This document shows positions 18,819 to 28,244 of a stretch of DNA of 64,000 bases, piece by piece. The stretch's first letter is position 1; every line of letters starts with the position of its first letter. The stretch lies in contig CBDHDW010000013.1 in assembly GCA_965261915.1 (NCBI GenBank), positions 2,108,001 through 2,172,000 of the forward strand, in the 5' to 3' direction. Source of the stretch: JAIBDK01 sp965261915 (GTDB lineage: Bacteria > Pseudomonadota > Gammaproteobacteria > Arenicellales > Poriferihabitantaceae). The notes under the pieces were generated by a model, which was given only the letters and a program-made list of their open reading frames with translations, had not been told where the DNA came from and did not search any database. The position numbers and the translations under genes are program-made.

Positions 18819-18955
18819 CGCCATTTTCTCATCAACTTGATACCAGAGCTATTTTATAATAGCACTAAACCTCGCATCTTAAGCCAGTTTCCCGCAATCG
18901 AAATTATTCTGATTCGGTTCATTTATTGTCCATTTTGACAGACTAATACGCTTAT

Positions 18956-19076
18956 GAGACTGTGCAAAAATCCAATATTCGTCGTTCCTGCGAAAGCAGG
19001 AACCCAGTAAAACAGCCAAATCCGCAAGGGTTTTCCATATGTAACACGAGCCAGCGAGGGTTTCTTGCACAGTCTC
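18956..19076. mobile_element. 121-bp MITE with 12-bp terminal inverted repeats
   Basis: Perfect terminal inverted repeats GAGACTGTGCAA (18956-18967) and TTGCACAGTCTC (19065-19076) bound 121 bp with no coding capacity. Inside is a small hairpin TTCCTGCGAAAGCAGGAA. No clear target duplication is visible. It ends 2 bp before the ATG of the M24 pseudogene, so its insertion replaced that gene's leader. The GAGAC...TGCA end resembles the ends of the 149-bp MITEs at 58889 and 59290, suggesting related mobilising transposases. Confidence 0.75.
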
Positions 19077-19078
19077 TG

Positions 19079-19877
19079 ATGTTTGAAAACAGAATTAATA
19101 GCCTGAGATCTAAACTCAGAGAACAGCATATTGATGTCGCGCTAATCACCGATGACGATTCGGTTTATTATTTCACTGGTTACTGCGACTATCTGCCCAT
19201 GGCGTTTGGCCGGCCGACGATATTGGTCATTCCAAAAGATGAGGCAACGTTATTGATTACGCCCTCCATCGATTACAACACCGCCCAGGACAAAGAAAGC
19301 GGCTGATTTGCTGAATCAATATTACGATGCATCCTGCATGTCACCAAACACTCATTTCCTTCAGATAATTGCATCAGGCGAGCAAATCACCCGAACGCAT
19401 CACCGCGCATCCAATCGCGTCATGTCTTCTGGAGAGCCGGTATTTCTCTGTTTTTGCGGAATGACGAATTTTCATCGATTCAAGCTGGGTTTTGACCGAA
19501 CCTTCTGGATTGATCACATCGCCGATAAATCCCAGGAGTCGGTGTATCAGGTAGCCGTTGACAGTCAGGCCGTAGCACTGGAGTTACTCAAAGCTGGAAC
19601 GATTGCCGAGGATATTCATGCTGCATACGCAGAAGTCATACAATCCGCAGGGTATGACTATCCTTTTCGTTGCGGCCGCGGCACTGGCTTTAGCTTTCTC
19701 GAAAAACCTCAGCTTGTGTTTGGTGACAAGACAACCCTGAAGCCAGGTATGGTGCTGACCGTAGACGGCTCTGTAAACACGGACACATTTCGAGCCCAGG
19801 TTGGCGACAGCTTCATCGTTACGCAAAATGGTTTCGAAGCGGCGACCTCGCACCAGATGCTGTGGCAGTGCACATAA
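19079..19877 (+). pseudogene. Decayed M24-family peptidase/creatinase-like gene
   Basis: Two frames of one M24-fold protein (Xaa-Pro peptidase, creatinase, ectoine-hydrolase group). The first (19079-19306) has the N-terminal domain start, RINSLRSKLREQHIDVALIT and YYFTGYCDY. The second, in the next frame (19308-19877), carries the catalytic-domain core: SPNTHFLQIIASGEQITRTH, EPVFLCFCGMTNFHRFKLGF, FRCGRGTGFSFLEKPQLVFG. About 100-150 residues between them are missing. The metal-binding aspartates of true peptidases are absent in this subgroup, so the ancestor resembled creatinase or a hydrolase. Internal deletion plus frame change marks it as inactive. Confidence 0.8.
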
Positions 19878-20074
19878 CCCGACTGAAAACTGACGACTAC
19901 ACTACTAACGAAACCCTGTCGAAGCACATCGAAGAGTAGACCCCTGCTACCCTACTCGTGGTGATTCAGGCAATAAAACGGGGCAACTCATCTATATTGG
20001 TTCCGAAATCGACAAACTTTGACAAATGAACGATTTTGGTATTACTCTTGGAGTATAAGCAAATAATAGCTTAA

Positions 20075-20096
20075 TTATCCGGTTTTACTCGGATAA
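20075..20096. promoter_or_regulatory. Dyad upstream of the TAXI transporter genes
   Basis: The 306-bp region between the M24 pseudogene and the TAXI gene has no gene. It holds an inverted repeat TTATCCG-N8-CGGATAA at 20075-20096, about 90 bp upstream of the start codon, and a possible -35 box TTGACA at 20019-20024. The dyad has the size of a dimeric repressor operator; the regulator is unknown. Confidence 0.35.
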
Positions 20097-20183
20097 AGCT
20101 GTTTCGTTGGTTATACATCGGGTTATTTTGACTTTCTAAAATAGCCATTAGTCATAATTAATCATTAAGAGAGAATAAGAAGT

Positions 20184-21155
20184 ATGAAAAAATCAATTAT
20201 CTCCTCGGTCATCGCTACAGGCATGGCCGTCGCGGGAATGACTGCTCCGAGTGTACATGCGGCTCAGGAATTCATTTCAATTGGTACGGGTGGTGTTACC
20301 GGTGTTTATTATCCTACCGGTGGCGCGATCTGCCGGCTGGTTAACAAGAATCGTAAAGACCACGGAATTCGCTGTTCAGCGGAGTCAACTGGCGGGTCGA
20401 TTTACAACATTAATACGATTCGCTCGGGCGAACTGGAATTTGGTGTTGCACAATCTGACTGGCAGTATCATGCCTACAACGGCACTTCAAAATTTGAAGC
20501 GCAGGGTAAATTTGAAAACCTGCGCGCGGTATTTTCCGTTCACCCTGAGCCAGTTACGGTTATCGCCAGCGACTCTTCTGCAATCAACACACTAACGGAT
20601 GTCAAAGGCAAGCGTTTAAATATTGGTAACCCCGGTTCCGGTACTCGCGGTACCTGGGAAGTTATCGAAGCCGCTCTGGGTTGGGAGCGCAGTGACCTTA
20701 AACTCGCGGCTGAAATGAAGTCTGCAGAAACCGGACAGGCCGTTTGCGATGGCAAAATAGATGCCTACTTCTGGCTGGTTGGTCACCCTTCTGCGTTGAC
20801 ACAGGAATCACTGGCAACCTGTGATGCGCATCTGGTCAATGTTGAAGGTGAAGCAATCGATAAACTGGTAGCCGATAATTCTTTCTATCGAACTGCCACT
20901 ATTCCTGCTGGAATGTACAACAACGAAAGTGATGTCAGCACATTCGGTGTCGGTGCAACTTTCGTTACCAGTGCTGATGTTTCCGAAGATGCTGTATATA
21001 TCGTCGTTAAGGCGGTATTTGACAATTTCGAAGACTTCAAAAAACTGCATCCTGCATTTGCGAATCTGAGTGAAGCAGAAATGATTTCAGACTCACTTTC
21101 GGCTCCGCTGCACCGTGGTGCAATCAAGTACTACAAAGAACGAGGCTGGATGTAA
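20184..21155 (+). CDS. TAXI-family TRAP transporter substrate-binding protein
   Basis: Periplasmic receptor of a TRAP transporter of the TAXI subtype, 323 residues. A signal peptide is clear (MKKSII..., cleavage after SVHA). The mature start FISIGTGGVTGVYYPTGGAI is the TAXI signature (GT GG..GVYYP.G). Further landmarks: SGELEFGVAQSDW, GKRLNIGNPGSGTRGTWEVI, YIVVKAVFDNFEDFKKLHPA. Ligand cannot be predicted; TAXI receptors can bind glutamate, 2-oxoglutarate or other acids. GAGAGAATAAG provides a ribosome-binding site. It forms a unit with the permease 210 bp downstream. Confidence 0.93.
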   Translation: MKKSIISSVIATGMAVAGMTAPSVHAAQEFISIGTGGVTGVYYPTGGAICRLVNKNRKDHGIRCSAESTGGSIYNINTIRSGELEFGVAQSDWQYHAYNGTSKFEAQGKFENLRAVFSVHPEPVTVIASDSSAINTLTDVKGKRLNIGNPGSGTRGTWEVIEAALGWERSDLKLAAEMKSAETGQAVCDGKIDAYFWLVGHPSALTQESLATCDAHLVNVEGEAIDKLVADNSFYRTATIPAGMYNNESDVSTFGVGATFVTSADVSEDAVYIVVKAVFDNFEDFKKLHPAFANLSEAEMISDSLSAPLHRGAIKYYKERGWM

Positions 21156-21195
21156 ATCAGCCTGATTGGCTTTCCTGCCAATCCAGATAATGGCA

Positions 21196-21223
21196 AGGCT
21201 TGCCTGCAATAGCAGGAAAGCCT
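21196..21223 (+). promoter_or_regulatory. Intergenic hairpin between TAXI receptor and permease
   Basis: AGGCTTGCCTGC (21196-21207) pairs with GCAGGAAAGCCT (21212-21223) with one mismatch and a 4-nt loop. It is not followed by a long T run. Such hairpins between an abundant receptor gene and its permease usually protect the upstream mRNA or terminate part of the transcripts. Confidence 0.5.
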
Positions 21224-21364
21224 CGTTATTTCTCAACCAAACCTTAGCCTCGCTAATGGCAATCGGTAAGGCAATCATCAGGGGGTGTTTTGAGTTGCAA
21301 TACAGCGATTTAGGCTGCCTGACAAATTCCCTAACAGTACGAAACCCCAACTCGTGAGGTAGTG

Positions 21365-23968
21365 ATGGCAGATAACACCGCAAACCAGAATAACGCAGCA
21401 GATTTTTCAGCCGTTGAGACGGGTGGCCGTAAGCCCATAGGCTGGCAAGGGAAGCTCATCGCATACGTTGCATTTATTTGGGCACTATTTCAACTTTATA
21501 TCGCATCTAATCTACCTTTTTGGTTAACCGATGTAACGAGTATCAGCGTTATCGTTACCAATTCAAATGCGCGCTTGATTCATCTGGCATTTGGCTTCTT
21601 TCTTGCAACATTAGCATTCCCGTTATTTAAATCCAGCCCAAAAGACCGAATTCCCTGGTATGACTGGGTTCTAGCCATAGCGGGTGTCGTCTGTTGTTTA
21701 TATATCGTTATACTCCGAAACGAAATCGCCGTTCGAGCCGGACTGCCCACCACCGGTGATTTGGTCGCTTCAACAATCGGCATGCTGGTTCTCGGGATTA
21801 CCGTGTATCGGAGTCTTGGACTTCCATTGCTCATCGTCGCCAGTGTGTTTGTCAGCTATGTATTTTTCGGCAATGCTGAGTGGCTGGCCGAAGCAATTCA
21901 ATGGAAAGGCGCTTCATACGGCAAAGCGATGTGGCATTTCTGGATGCAAAATGAAGGAATCTTTGGTGTTGCATTGGGCGTTTCTGCAACGTTGATATTC
22001 CTGTTCGTGCTATTCGGCTCTATTTTGGAAAAAGCAGGCGCTGGAAATTATTTTATAAAAATCGCATTTGCACTACTCGGGCATCTGCGCGGCGGCCCCG
22101 CAAAAGCGGCGGTTGTCGCGTCGGCACTGAGCGGCATGTATTCTGGGTCATCAATCGCAAATACCGTTACCACCGGAACATTCACCATCCCGCTGATGAA
22201 AAGAACCGGCTTCTCTGCAGAAAAAGCAGGTGCTGTGGAAGTGGCATCATCAACCAATGGACAGCTCACTCCACCGGTAATGGGTGCCGCAGCGTTTCTC
22301 ATAGCGGAATTCACCGGAATCAGCTATCAGGATATTCTCAAACACGCCCTGGTACCGGCACTGGTATCTTACATTGCATTGTTTTACATCGTTCACATAG
22401 AAGCGATGAAACTCAATTTGCAGGGCCTGCCCAAGCCACCGTCTTCACTTACGTTGGCCCGAAAGATGATCGGGTTTTTGAGCGGCTTTCTTGGCATCGG
22501 CCTGCTTGGTGTTTTCGTTTATTTTGGACTGGGCTGGATCAAGGCAGTCGCACCAGATGCCGCGTTCTATATCGTAGCGCTGGGTTGTACACTGTTTTAT
22601 CTATACCTGCTCAAGCTGGCATCACGCACACCGGATCTTGTTGTTGATGAGCCGGATGCTCCGATCACTGAATTGCCTAAAGCTGGCGAAACCGCGATCA
22701 CCGGCTTGTATTATCTGCTTCCGATTGTGATTTTAATTTGGAGTATCGTTATCGAACGCCTGTCACCCGCGCTGTCTGCTTTTTGGGCGACTATTGCCAT
22801 GACCATCGTGTCACTCACCCAGAATCCGCTAAAATCATTTTTCCGCGGTGATGGAAATTACAAGGCCGGGTTTATGGCGGGTCTATGTGATTGGGTGCAG
22901 GGCATGATGGCCGGCTCCAGAAACATGATCAGCATATCGGTAGCGACCGGCGCGGCGGGTATTATCGTTGGCACAATTTCCCTAACAGGTGCGCACCAGG
23001 TAGTCGGTGAGTTCGTTGAATTTCTCTCTGGCGGACACTTGATTGTGATGTTACTGCTGGTGGCGTTGATGAGCCTGATCCTTGGGATGGGCCTGCCAAC
23101 CACTGCGAACTATATTGTGGTCTCCTCGTTGATGGCGCCGGTAATTATTACCCTTGGTGCGGCTAACGGCTTGATAGTCCCATTAATCGCAGTTCATCTT
23201 TTCGTTTTTTACTTTGGTATTCTTGCAGATGACACGCCACCCGTTGGTCTCGCTGCATTTGCAGCAGCGGCCATTTCCAAAGGGGATCCTATCAAGACAG
23301 GTATTCAGGGGTTCGCGTATGATATTAGAACCGCATTATTGCCATTCCTGTTTATATTTAACACCGAATTACTGCTTATCGACGTTTCGGTGGCAAAAGC
23401 ATTCTTCATTTTTATTGTGGCGGTAATTGCAATGATGTTATTCGCGTCGGCAACGCAAGGATGGTTGATCACTCGCAACAAAGTGTGGGAGTCCGTTGTA
23501 CTGCTATTGGTTGCTTTTACATTATTCCGGCCTGGGTTCTGGCTTGACCGGGCTGATCCGCCTTACAACAACATTGCGCCCGCAAAGATCTATGAAGTGG
23601 TCGGTAATGCGACACCAAACGGGGTGGTAACAATGGTTGTCAGCGGACCTGATTTCGATACCGGTGAAATCACAAACACAACCATTTTAGTGCCCATGGG
23701 CGATCCGGCTGAAGCCGTAGAGAGGCTGGAGGCTGCCGGATTGAATGTGCTGGTTGAAGATGGACGGGCAATCATCGAAGAGCCATTTCCCGGCTCACCC
23801 TTTTTTGAATCCATCGGAAAGTCCTTCGACTACTATGCAGATGAGCCGGTGGAAGTTGGTGTGCTCAAAACCCGAAAAGATCGTGTCGCCAAAGAAGTTT
23901 TTTATATCCCGGCGGTGCTGTTGCTCGGTTTGATTTACTGGATTCAGCGCAGACGCAGGGACAGTTAG
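21365..23968 (+). CDS. TRAP transporter fused small-plus-large permease (TAXI type, 4TM-12TM)
   Basis: 867-residue inner-membrane permease with the DctQ-like and DctM-like parts fused, as usual for TAXI systems. GAGG precedes ATG 21365. The N-terminal third has four membrane segments, and the DctM part shows family motifs (GSILEKAGAGNYF; SALSGMYSGSSIANTVTTGT; STNGQLTPPVMGAAAFLIAE; LGMGLPTTANYIVVSSL; FGILADDTPPVGLAAFAAAA). The last 150 residues form the DUF3394-type domain found at the end of these permeases. It imports the ligand of the upstream receptor using an ion gradient. Confidence 0.93.
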   Translation: MADNTANQNNAADFSAVETGGRKPIGWQGKLIAYVAFIWALFQLYIASNLPFWLTDVTSISVIVTNSNARLIHLAFGFFLATLAFPLFKSSPKDRIPWYDWVLAIAGVVCCLYIVILRNEIAVRAGLPTTGDLVASTIGMLVLGITVYRSLGLPLLIVASVFVSYVFFGNAEWLAEAIQWKGASYGKAMWHFWMQNEGIFGVALGVSATLIFLFVLFGSILEKAGAGNYFIKIAFALLGHLRGGPAKAAVVASALSGMYSGSSIANTVTTGTFTIPLMKRTGFSAEKAGAVEVASSTNGQLTPPVMGAAAFLIAEFTGISYQDILKHALVPALVSYIALFYIVHIEAMKLNLQGLPKPPSSLTLARKMIGFLSGFLGIGLLGVFVYFGLGWIKAVAPDAAFYIVALGCTLFYLYLLKLASRTPDLVVDEPDAPITELPKAGETAITGLYYLLPIVILIWSIVIERLSPALSAFWATIAMTIVSLTQNPLKSFFRGDGNYKAGFMAGLCDWVQGMMAGSRNMISISVATGAAGIIVGTISLTGAHQVVGEFVEFLSGGHLIVMLLLVALMSLILGMGLPTTANYIVVSSLMAPVIITLGAANGLIVPLIAVHLFVFYFGILADDTPPVGLAAFAAAAISKGDPIKTGIQGFAYDIRTALLPFLFIFNTELLLIDVSVAKAFFIFIVAVIAMMLFASATQGWLITRNKVWESVVLLLVAFTLFRPGFWLDRADPPYNNIAPAKIYEVVGNATPNGVVTMVVSGPDFDTGEITNTTILVPMGDPAEAVERLEAAGLNVLVEDGRAIIEEPFPGSPFFESIGKSFDYYADEPVEVGVLKTRKDRVAKEVFYIPAVLLLGLIYWIQRRRRDS

Positions 23969-23999
23969 CCCGGGTTCTACCCTGTAATCGTTATTCCAA

Positions 24000-24034
24000 A
24001 ACACGCCTTGATTCATTTCGAGGGGTGTTTTTTT
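24000..24034 (+). terminator. Rho-independent terminator after TRAP permease
   Basis: AACACGCCT (24000-24008) pairs with AGGGGTGTT (24021-24029) with one mismatch, followed by a run of T to 24034. It sits 30 bp after the permease stop and before the convergent hydrolase gene. Confidence 0.75.
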
Positions 24035-24096
24035 ATGGGCACAAATGTTGCATTTACTCTATTTGCACTGGTAATCATTAAACCATTGAAAAAATT

Positions 24097-26079
24097 CTAT
24101 TGGTAATATCGCTTTATAGTCTTTTTCCAACTTCGGCTATTGACGAGTTCATCGCCATGGAATGCTTCTACTGTAGCATCCAGATAATAATTTTCACGGT
24201 CACATCTTAAGGAACTGTTAGACACGGTTCGGATATTCCAGTCTCCTCTGGACATATAACAAACATATTCGCTAACCGCTGTTGACGAAAGCGGGTCGTC
24301 TGGAGATATCGACCAGGTTTCATCATGTGTGTGCCGACTCCGCATACCATGCTTCGGAATTTCCGTTTCACCGGTGTCGTCATAAACATGAAAATGTGTT
24401 TTGTTGTTGTGTAAATCACGGGTGACCTGGCGCTTGTAATCTTCTTCAGTCAACATCGGAAAATCTGGCATCGGCTTTCGGCTTTCGGGTTCGTTCACCT
24501 GATGACGATCATTGCCCTGTCGTTGAGGCAAACAAATATATGAGTTTTCGCCGAGCTCGATATCGGCACAAATTGCTTCTGGCGGCGGCATTATCATGGG
24601 CCAGTATGCGGTAGATATGCTAATTCGGATTTTGTGTCCCTGCGAGAAACGATAGCCGCATTCGTCGAGGGTAATAGTCACAATTTCATCCTCTCCTGGA
24701 ATCATTACGCAAGGGTATTCATTGCTTTCACGATGCGCCAGGTTTAATACTCCCCAACTCACTCTATGACTAACGCCATCGGCATGAACATCACACAGTC
24801 TCACGGCAAAATTGCCAATGGGTTTGTCGATACTGCATTTTAAGGCTATTGTTGGCCGCCCCAGTATCTCCACAGGCTCCTTCAATAATTCTGTATCAAA
24901 CACTAAAGATCCAATATCATCCGTCCTCTGATCACCCGGCATTTCTGAATCCGGCTTTAGTGTAAAAACCTCACCACACGCAATCCCGCAATCTTGCGGT
25001 GATGAAATTGTCAGACGCTGATCACTTCCAGCCACTCCAGACAAGGCTGACTGCTGAGTGAGGAAGAACTTGAGCGGAGCAATATTAGGCGATGGCCATT
25101 GTGTTTCGGCTACCCAACGCCCTGATTCATATTCGCGATATCCGCCAGGCCGAACGCGCTCGGAAATGAAGGCCCGATAAGCAGGCATTTCTTCTGCCCC
25201 GTTTTCCATTCCTTTTAACCAGTGATCCCACCACGCAACGGCTTCACCGATAAAGTCCATACGCGGCTTGGGGTACGCGAAATGCGGATATTTGTGAATC
25301 CAGGGGCCATTCACCGCCCGAGATACAGACAAGCTGTTCGCCGCCATGGCAGGCGGCGCATTGATATAGCCATCGGCCCAGCCGCTAATCACCAACGAAG
25401 GAATCTGAATGGCCGCATAATTTTCACAGACCGATCCATGCCGCCAGTAACCATCCCGTCGTTGGTGTGTTAGCCAGGTCTCTAGTGGAAATGGCTGCGT
25501 ACGCAGACGATGCAGCCAATTTTTCTTCCATTCCTCTCCTGCCAACAAAGGATCGGGCGGCCTCGATGCAAAACACAGCATGGTCGAAGACCACATAAAA
25601 TTGGAATACAAATGGCAGCCATTTTTATAGTGTATATCGTCGTTGTATCGATCAACCGTGGTGCCAATAGCGATAACGGCTTTTAGCGGTTCCGGCTGTA
25701 GCGCTGCGATCTGCAAACTGTTAAAACCGCCCCAGGATATTCCCATCATACCGAGCTTTCCATTGCACCAGAGTTGCTCAGAAATCCAGTGAATGACTTC
25801 TATTCCGTCGCCAAGCTCTCTTGGGGAATACTCGTCGTCGTAGTCACCGTCGGACTCTCCGGTGCCGGAAATATCCACCCGAACGCCGGCGTAACCTGCT
25901 TCAGCAAAGGCGGGATAGTTAGCTTCGTCGCGCGCTGCAGTGCCATCTCGTTTTCGATAGGGAAGGTATTCCAGGATAGCGGGTACCGGGTTCTCGTTCG
26001 CATCATCGGGCAGCCAGATGCGAGCTGCCAGTTTACGACCGTCGCCAAGTTCGATGAATACGTTTTCTAATTCAAGCAT
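24097..26079 (-). CDS. CocE/NonD-family hydrolase (peptidase S15-like)
   Basis: About 660 residues from ATG 26079; a GTG five codons upstream is also in frame but overlaps the ribosome-binding site. N-terminal S15 alpha/beta-hydrolase domain: ARIWLP, PAILEYLPYRKRDGTAARDE, and the nucleophile elbow GMMGISWGGFNSLQIAA (Ser near residue 113). The C-terminal half is the jelly-roll domain of X-Pro dipeptidyl-peptidases and cocaine esterase (SLVFDTELLKEPVEILGRPT). It hydrolyses an ester or amide; substrate unknown. No signal peptide is visible. Convergent with the transporter operon. Confidence 0.85.
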   Translation of the reverse strand: MLELENVFIELGDGRKLAARIWLPDDANENPVPAILEYLPYRKRDGTAARDEANYPAFAEAGYAGVRVDISGTGESDGDYDDEYSPRELGDGIEVIHWISEQLWCNGKLGMMGISWGGFNSLQIAALQPEPLKAVIAIGTTVDRYNDDIHYKNGCHLYSNFMWSSTMLCFASRPPDPLLAGEEWKKNWLHRLRTQPFPLETWLTHQRRDGYWRHGSVCENYAAIQIPSLVISGWADGYINAPPAMAANSLSVSRAVNGPWIHKYPHFAYPKPRMDFIGEAVAWWDHWLKGMENGAEEMPAYRAFISERVRPGGYREYESGRWVAETQWPSPNIAPLKFFLTQQSALSGVAGSDQRLTISSPQDCGIACGEVFTLKPDSEMPGDQRTDDIGSLVFDTELLKEPVEILGRPTIALKCSIDKPIGNFAVRLCDVHADGVSHRVSWGVLNLAHRESNEYPCVMIPGEDEIVTITLDECGYRFSQGHKIRISISTAYWPMIMPPPEAICADIELGENSYICLPQRQGNDRHQVNEPESRKPMPDFPMLTEEDYKRQVTRDLHNNKTHFHVYDDTGETEIPKHGMRSRHTHDETWSISPDDPLSSTAVSEYVCYMSRGDWNIRTVSNSSLRCDRENYYLDATVEAFHGDELVNSRSWKKTIKRYYQ

Positions 26080-26161
26080 GATGTTTTCTTCCACTTACAC
26101 TGTGATGTTAACCGCTGGAACGGGCAGTATACTTCAGCCATACTTACACTCAATAACGAAT

Positions 26162-26212
26162 ATGCAGAATCAAAATCGAAAAGTGGCCATCGTAACCGGT
26201 GCGGGTAAGTGA
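26162..26212 (+). pseudogene. 16-codon stub of a short-chain dehydrogenase at the CRISPR border
   Basis: The frame MQNQNRKVAIVTGAGK then stop is the exact start of an SDR-family gene (xVAIVTGAGxGIG). It breaks off at the glycine-rich loop, directly where the CRISPR sequence begins: the stop lies within a partial repeat end (GTGAAC, 26209-26214). A deletion appears to have joined the SDR gene to the leader-distal end of the array. Confidence 0.75.
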
Positions 26213-27955
26213 ACATTTAAACACTGATAATCTAACGTTGGTATTATTTCTAAGCTGACTGTGCGGCAGTGAACCTATTGCCGCTTTCAGCGTTATTAAC
26301 GCCATCTTTCTAAGCTGCCTGTGCGTCAGTGAACTGGCCATCGGGGATTCAAAAAAGATTCCGGAATTTCTAAGCTGCCTGTGCGGCAGTGAACGTTAAT
26401 GAATCCGCTTTTGCTGATTGTCGCGGTTTCTAAGCTGCCTGTGCGGCAGTGAACTCATATCTGACATGACCGACCACAATAACCTGTTTCTAAGCTGCCT
26501 GTGCGGCAGTGAACGCACCCCTTGCGCGATTGTGCCGTACTGTTGCTTTCTAAGCTGCCTGTGCGGCAGTGAACGCCGATTGAGGGAGCACACCTGATAT
26601 TTGAGTTTTCTAAGCTGCCTGTGCGGCAGTGAACCGGCGTTGGCGGCGGCATCTCGCTTGTCCGCCTTTCTAAGCTGCCTGTGCGGCAGTGAACAGCCCA
26701 CGCGGGCCTCAATCGCCGTGACATCCTTTCTAAGCTGCCTGTGCGGCAGTGAACTTAAGCCCGCGTCGATGGGGGCGGCAAAGAACTTTCTAAGCTGCCT
26801 GTGCGGCAGTGAACCGCCGGAGCTATTTAACAACGGGGGATTTGCTTTTCTAAGCTGCCTGTGCGGCAGTGAACCATGGGTGAGCGACTTGTTCAGCCCG
26901 GACTACTTTCTAAGCTGCCTGTGCGGCAGTGAACCGCAGAGTCAGACGATCCCAGACAAGGTGACGTTTCTAAGCTGCCTGTGCGGCAGTGAACACTCAG
27001 TTTACCGCTGAAAAGCTATTGCCAATTTTCTAAGCTGCCTGTGCGGCAGTGAACGTCCACATCCCATCCGGAAAACTCATTAGCCCTTTCTAAGCTGCCT
27101 GTGCGGCAGTGAACCCGCAAAGTGTCGCTTGGTGCGGCGTTGAATCTTTCTAAGCTGCCTGTGCGGCAGTGAACTAAAGGAGTCTCTAACTATTATTATG
27201 TAGTTATTTCTAAGCTGCCTGTGCGGCAGTGAACGTGATGAATCTTGCCCCGGTCAGTTTGATGTTTTTCTAAGCTGCCTGTGCGGCAGTGAACGAATTC
27301 TGGGCGAGGCTCCGGCAAACGGGGGGTTTCTAAGCTGCCTGTGCGGCAGTGAACAAGAAGCAATGGCGCACGTTGCGTTTGATCCGGTCTCTAAGCTGCC
27401 TGTGCGGCAGTGAACCTATGTCGAAGAGGACGAAAGGAAACTTAGCATTTCTAAGCTGCCTGTGCGGCAGTGAACGATGCAGTGGCTCCCTGGCCACGGC
27501 CACGGCCTTTCTAAGCTGCCTGTGCGGCAGTGAACCTGGTAGAATCACCAAACTACTAACCAGCCGATTTCTAAGCTGCCTGTGCGGCAGTGAACCCAAG
27601 CATCGAATACGGGCTTTGAAACGTTCGTTTCTAAGCTGCCTGTGCGGCAGTGAACGTGCCGTCAACCCCGGAACGGCGGCCGGCGACTTTCTAAGCTGCC
27701 TGTGCGGCAGTGAACTAAACCCGGAGTCACCTGATGGCGGAGATAACTTTCTAAGCTGCCTGTGCGGCAGTGAACGTTCTTTCGTGATTAGTGTTTTCGT
27801 AATTCCATTTCTAAGCTGCCTGTGCGGCAGTGAACGGCTACCCGATGGCGAGCCATCGATTGACCTCTTTCTAAGCTGCCTGTGCGGCAGTGAACGGCAC
27901 AGCCTGACCGAAGTGAAATTTTCCATATTTCTAAGCTGCCTGTGCGGCAGTGAAC
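26209..27955 (-). CRISPR. Subtype I-F CRISPR array, 29 full repeats plus a partial terminal repeat
   Basis: On the reverse strand the 28-nt repeat reads GTTCACTGCCGCACAG + GCAGCTTAGAAA, the I-F consensus with its hairpin CTGCCGCACAGGCAG. Full repeats start at 26247 and recur every 60 bp to 27327, then at 27388 and every 60 bp to 27928. Spacers are 32 nt except one of 33 nt (27355-27387). That makes 28 internal spacers plus one 32-nt spacer (26215-26246) bounded by a 6-7-nt repeat remnant. Repeat variants: the two leader-distal copies (26247, 26307) each carry one substitution, and the copy at 27388 has T-to-C at its second + strand base. Degeneracy at the low end and the AT-rich flank at the high end place the leader after 27955. 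No spacer is duplicated. Long open frames across the array are repeat artefacts. Confidence 0.98.
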
Positions 27956-28244
27956 AGTAGTTTATCAAGTAAAAAATAAGTTACAACAAGCACTTACAAG
28001 AAAATTGGGAGTTTAACCAATCTTTATAGGTGTCGTTGTAACTTATTGATTTTCAATCAAGTTTTTAAAGAACAAATATTTTTGGTAAAGCTGGCATTTT
28101 AGCAGCGTATTTATTGGGATTGCCCGAATTAGTGGGTCAATTCTGACAAAATCCAAGTGTAATGCCTTGAAAACAAGTGGTATTCAGGTATTTCATGGTA
28201 ATTGAAAGTGGTTTGATTTTTGTATATTCAACCCACTCAACCTA
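27956..28244 (-). promoter_or_regulatory. CRISPR leader region
   Basis: A 289-bp AT-rich stretch between the youngest repeat and cas6f, without a gene. It contains a 13-bp perfect inverted repeat, AATAAGTTACAAC (27975-27987) and GTTGTAACTTATT (28035-28047), 47 bp apart. Array transcription must start here toward lower coordinates. The dyad may bind a regulator or adaptation host factor, or form a terminator-like structure; function unproven. Confidence 0.7.

Noticed and set aside
26215..27927. CRISPR spacers matching the IS elements or other DNA in this window
   Set aside because: Reading the spacers against the window by eye gave no match; a BLAST search against phage, plasmid and self sequences is needed to decide.
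26396..27968. Long open frames on both strands across 26.4-28.0 kb with repeated LPHRQLRK or LSCLCGSE units
   Set aside because: The 60-bp period of the CRISPR array (28-nt repeat plus 32-nt spacer) keeps a frame open by chance; there are no ribosome-binding sites and the spacers encode unrelated residues.
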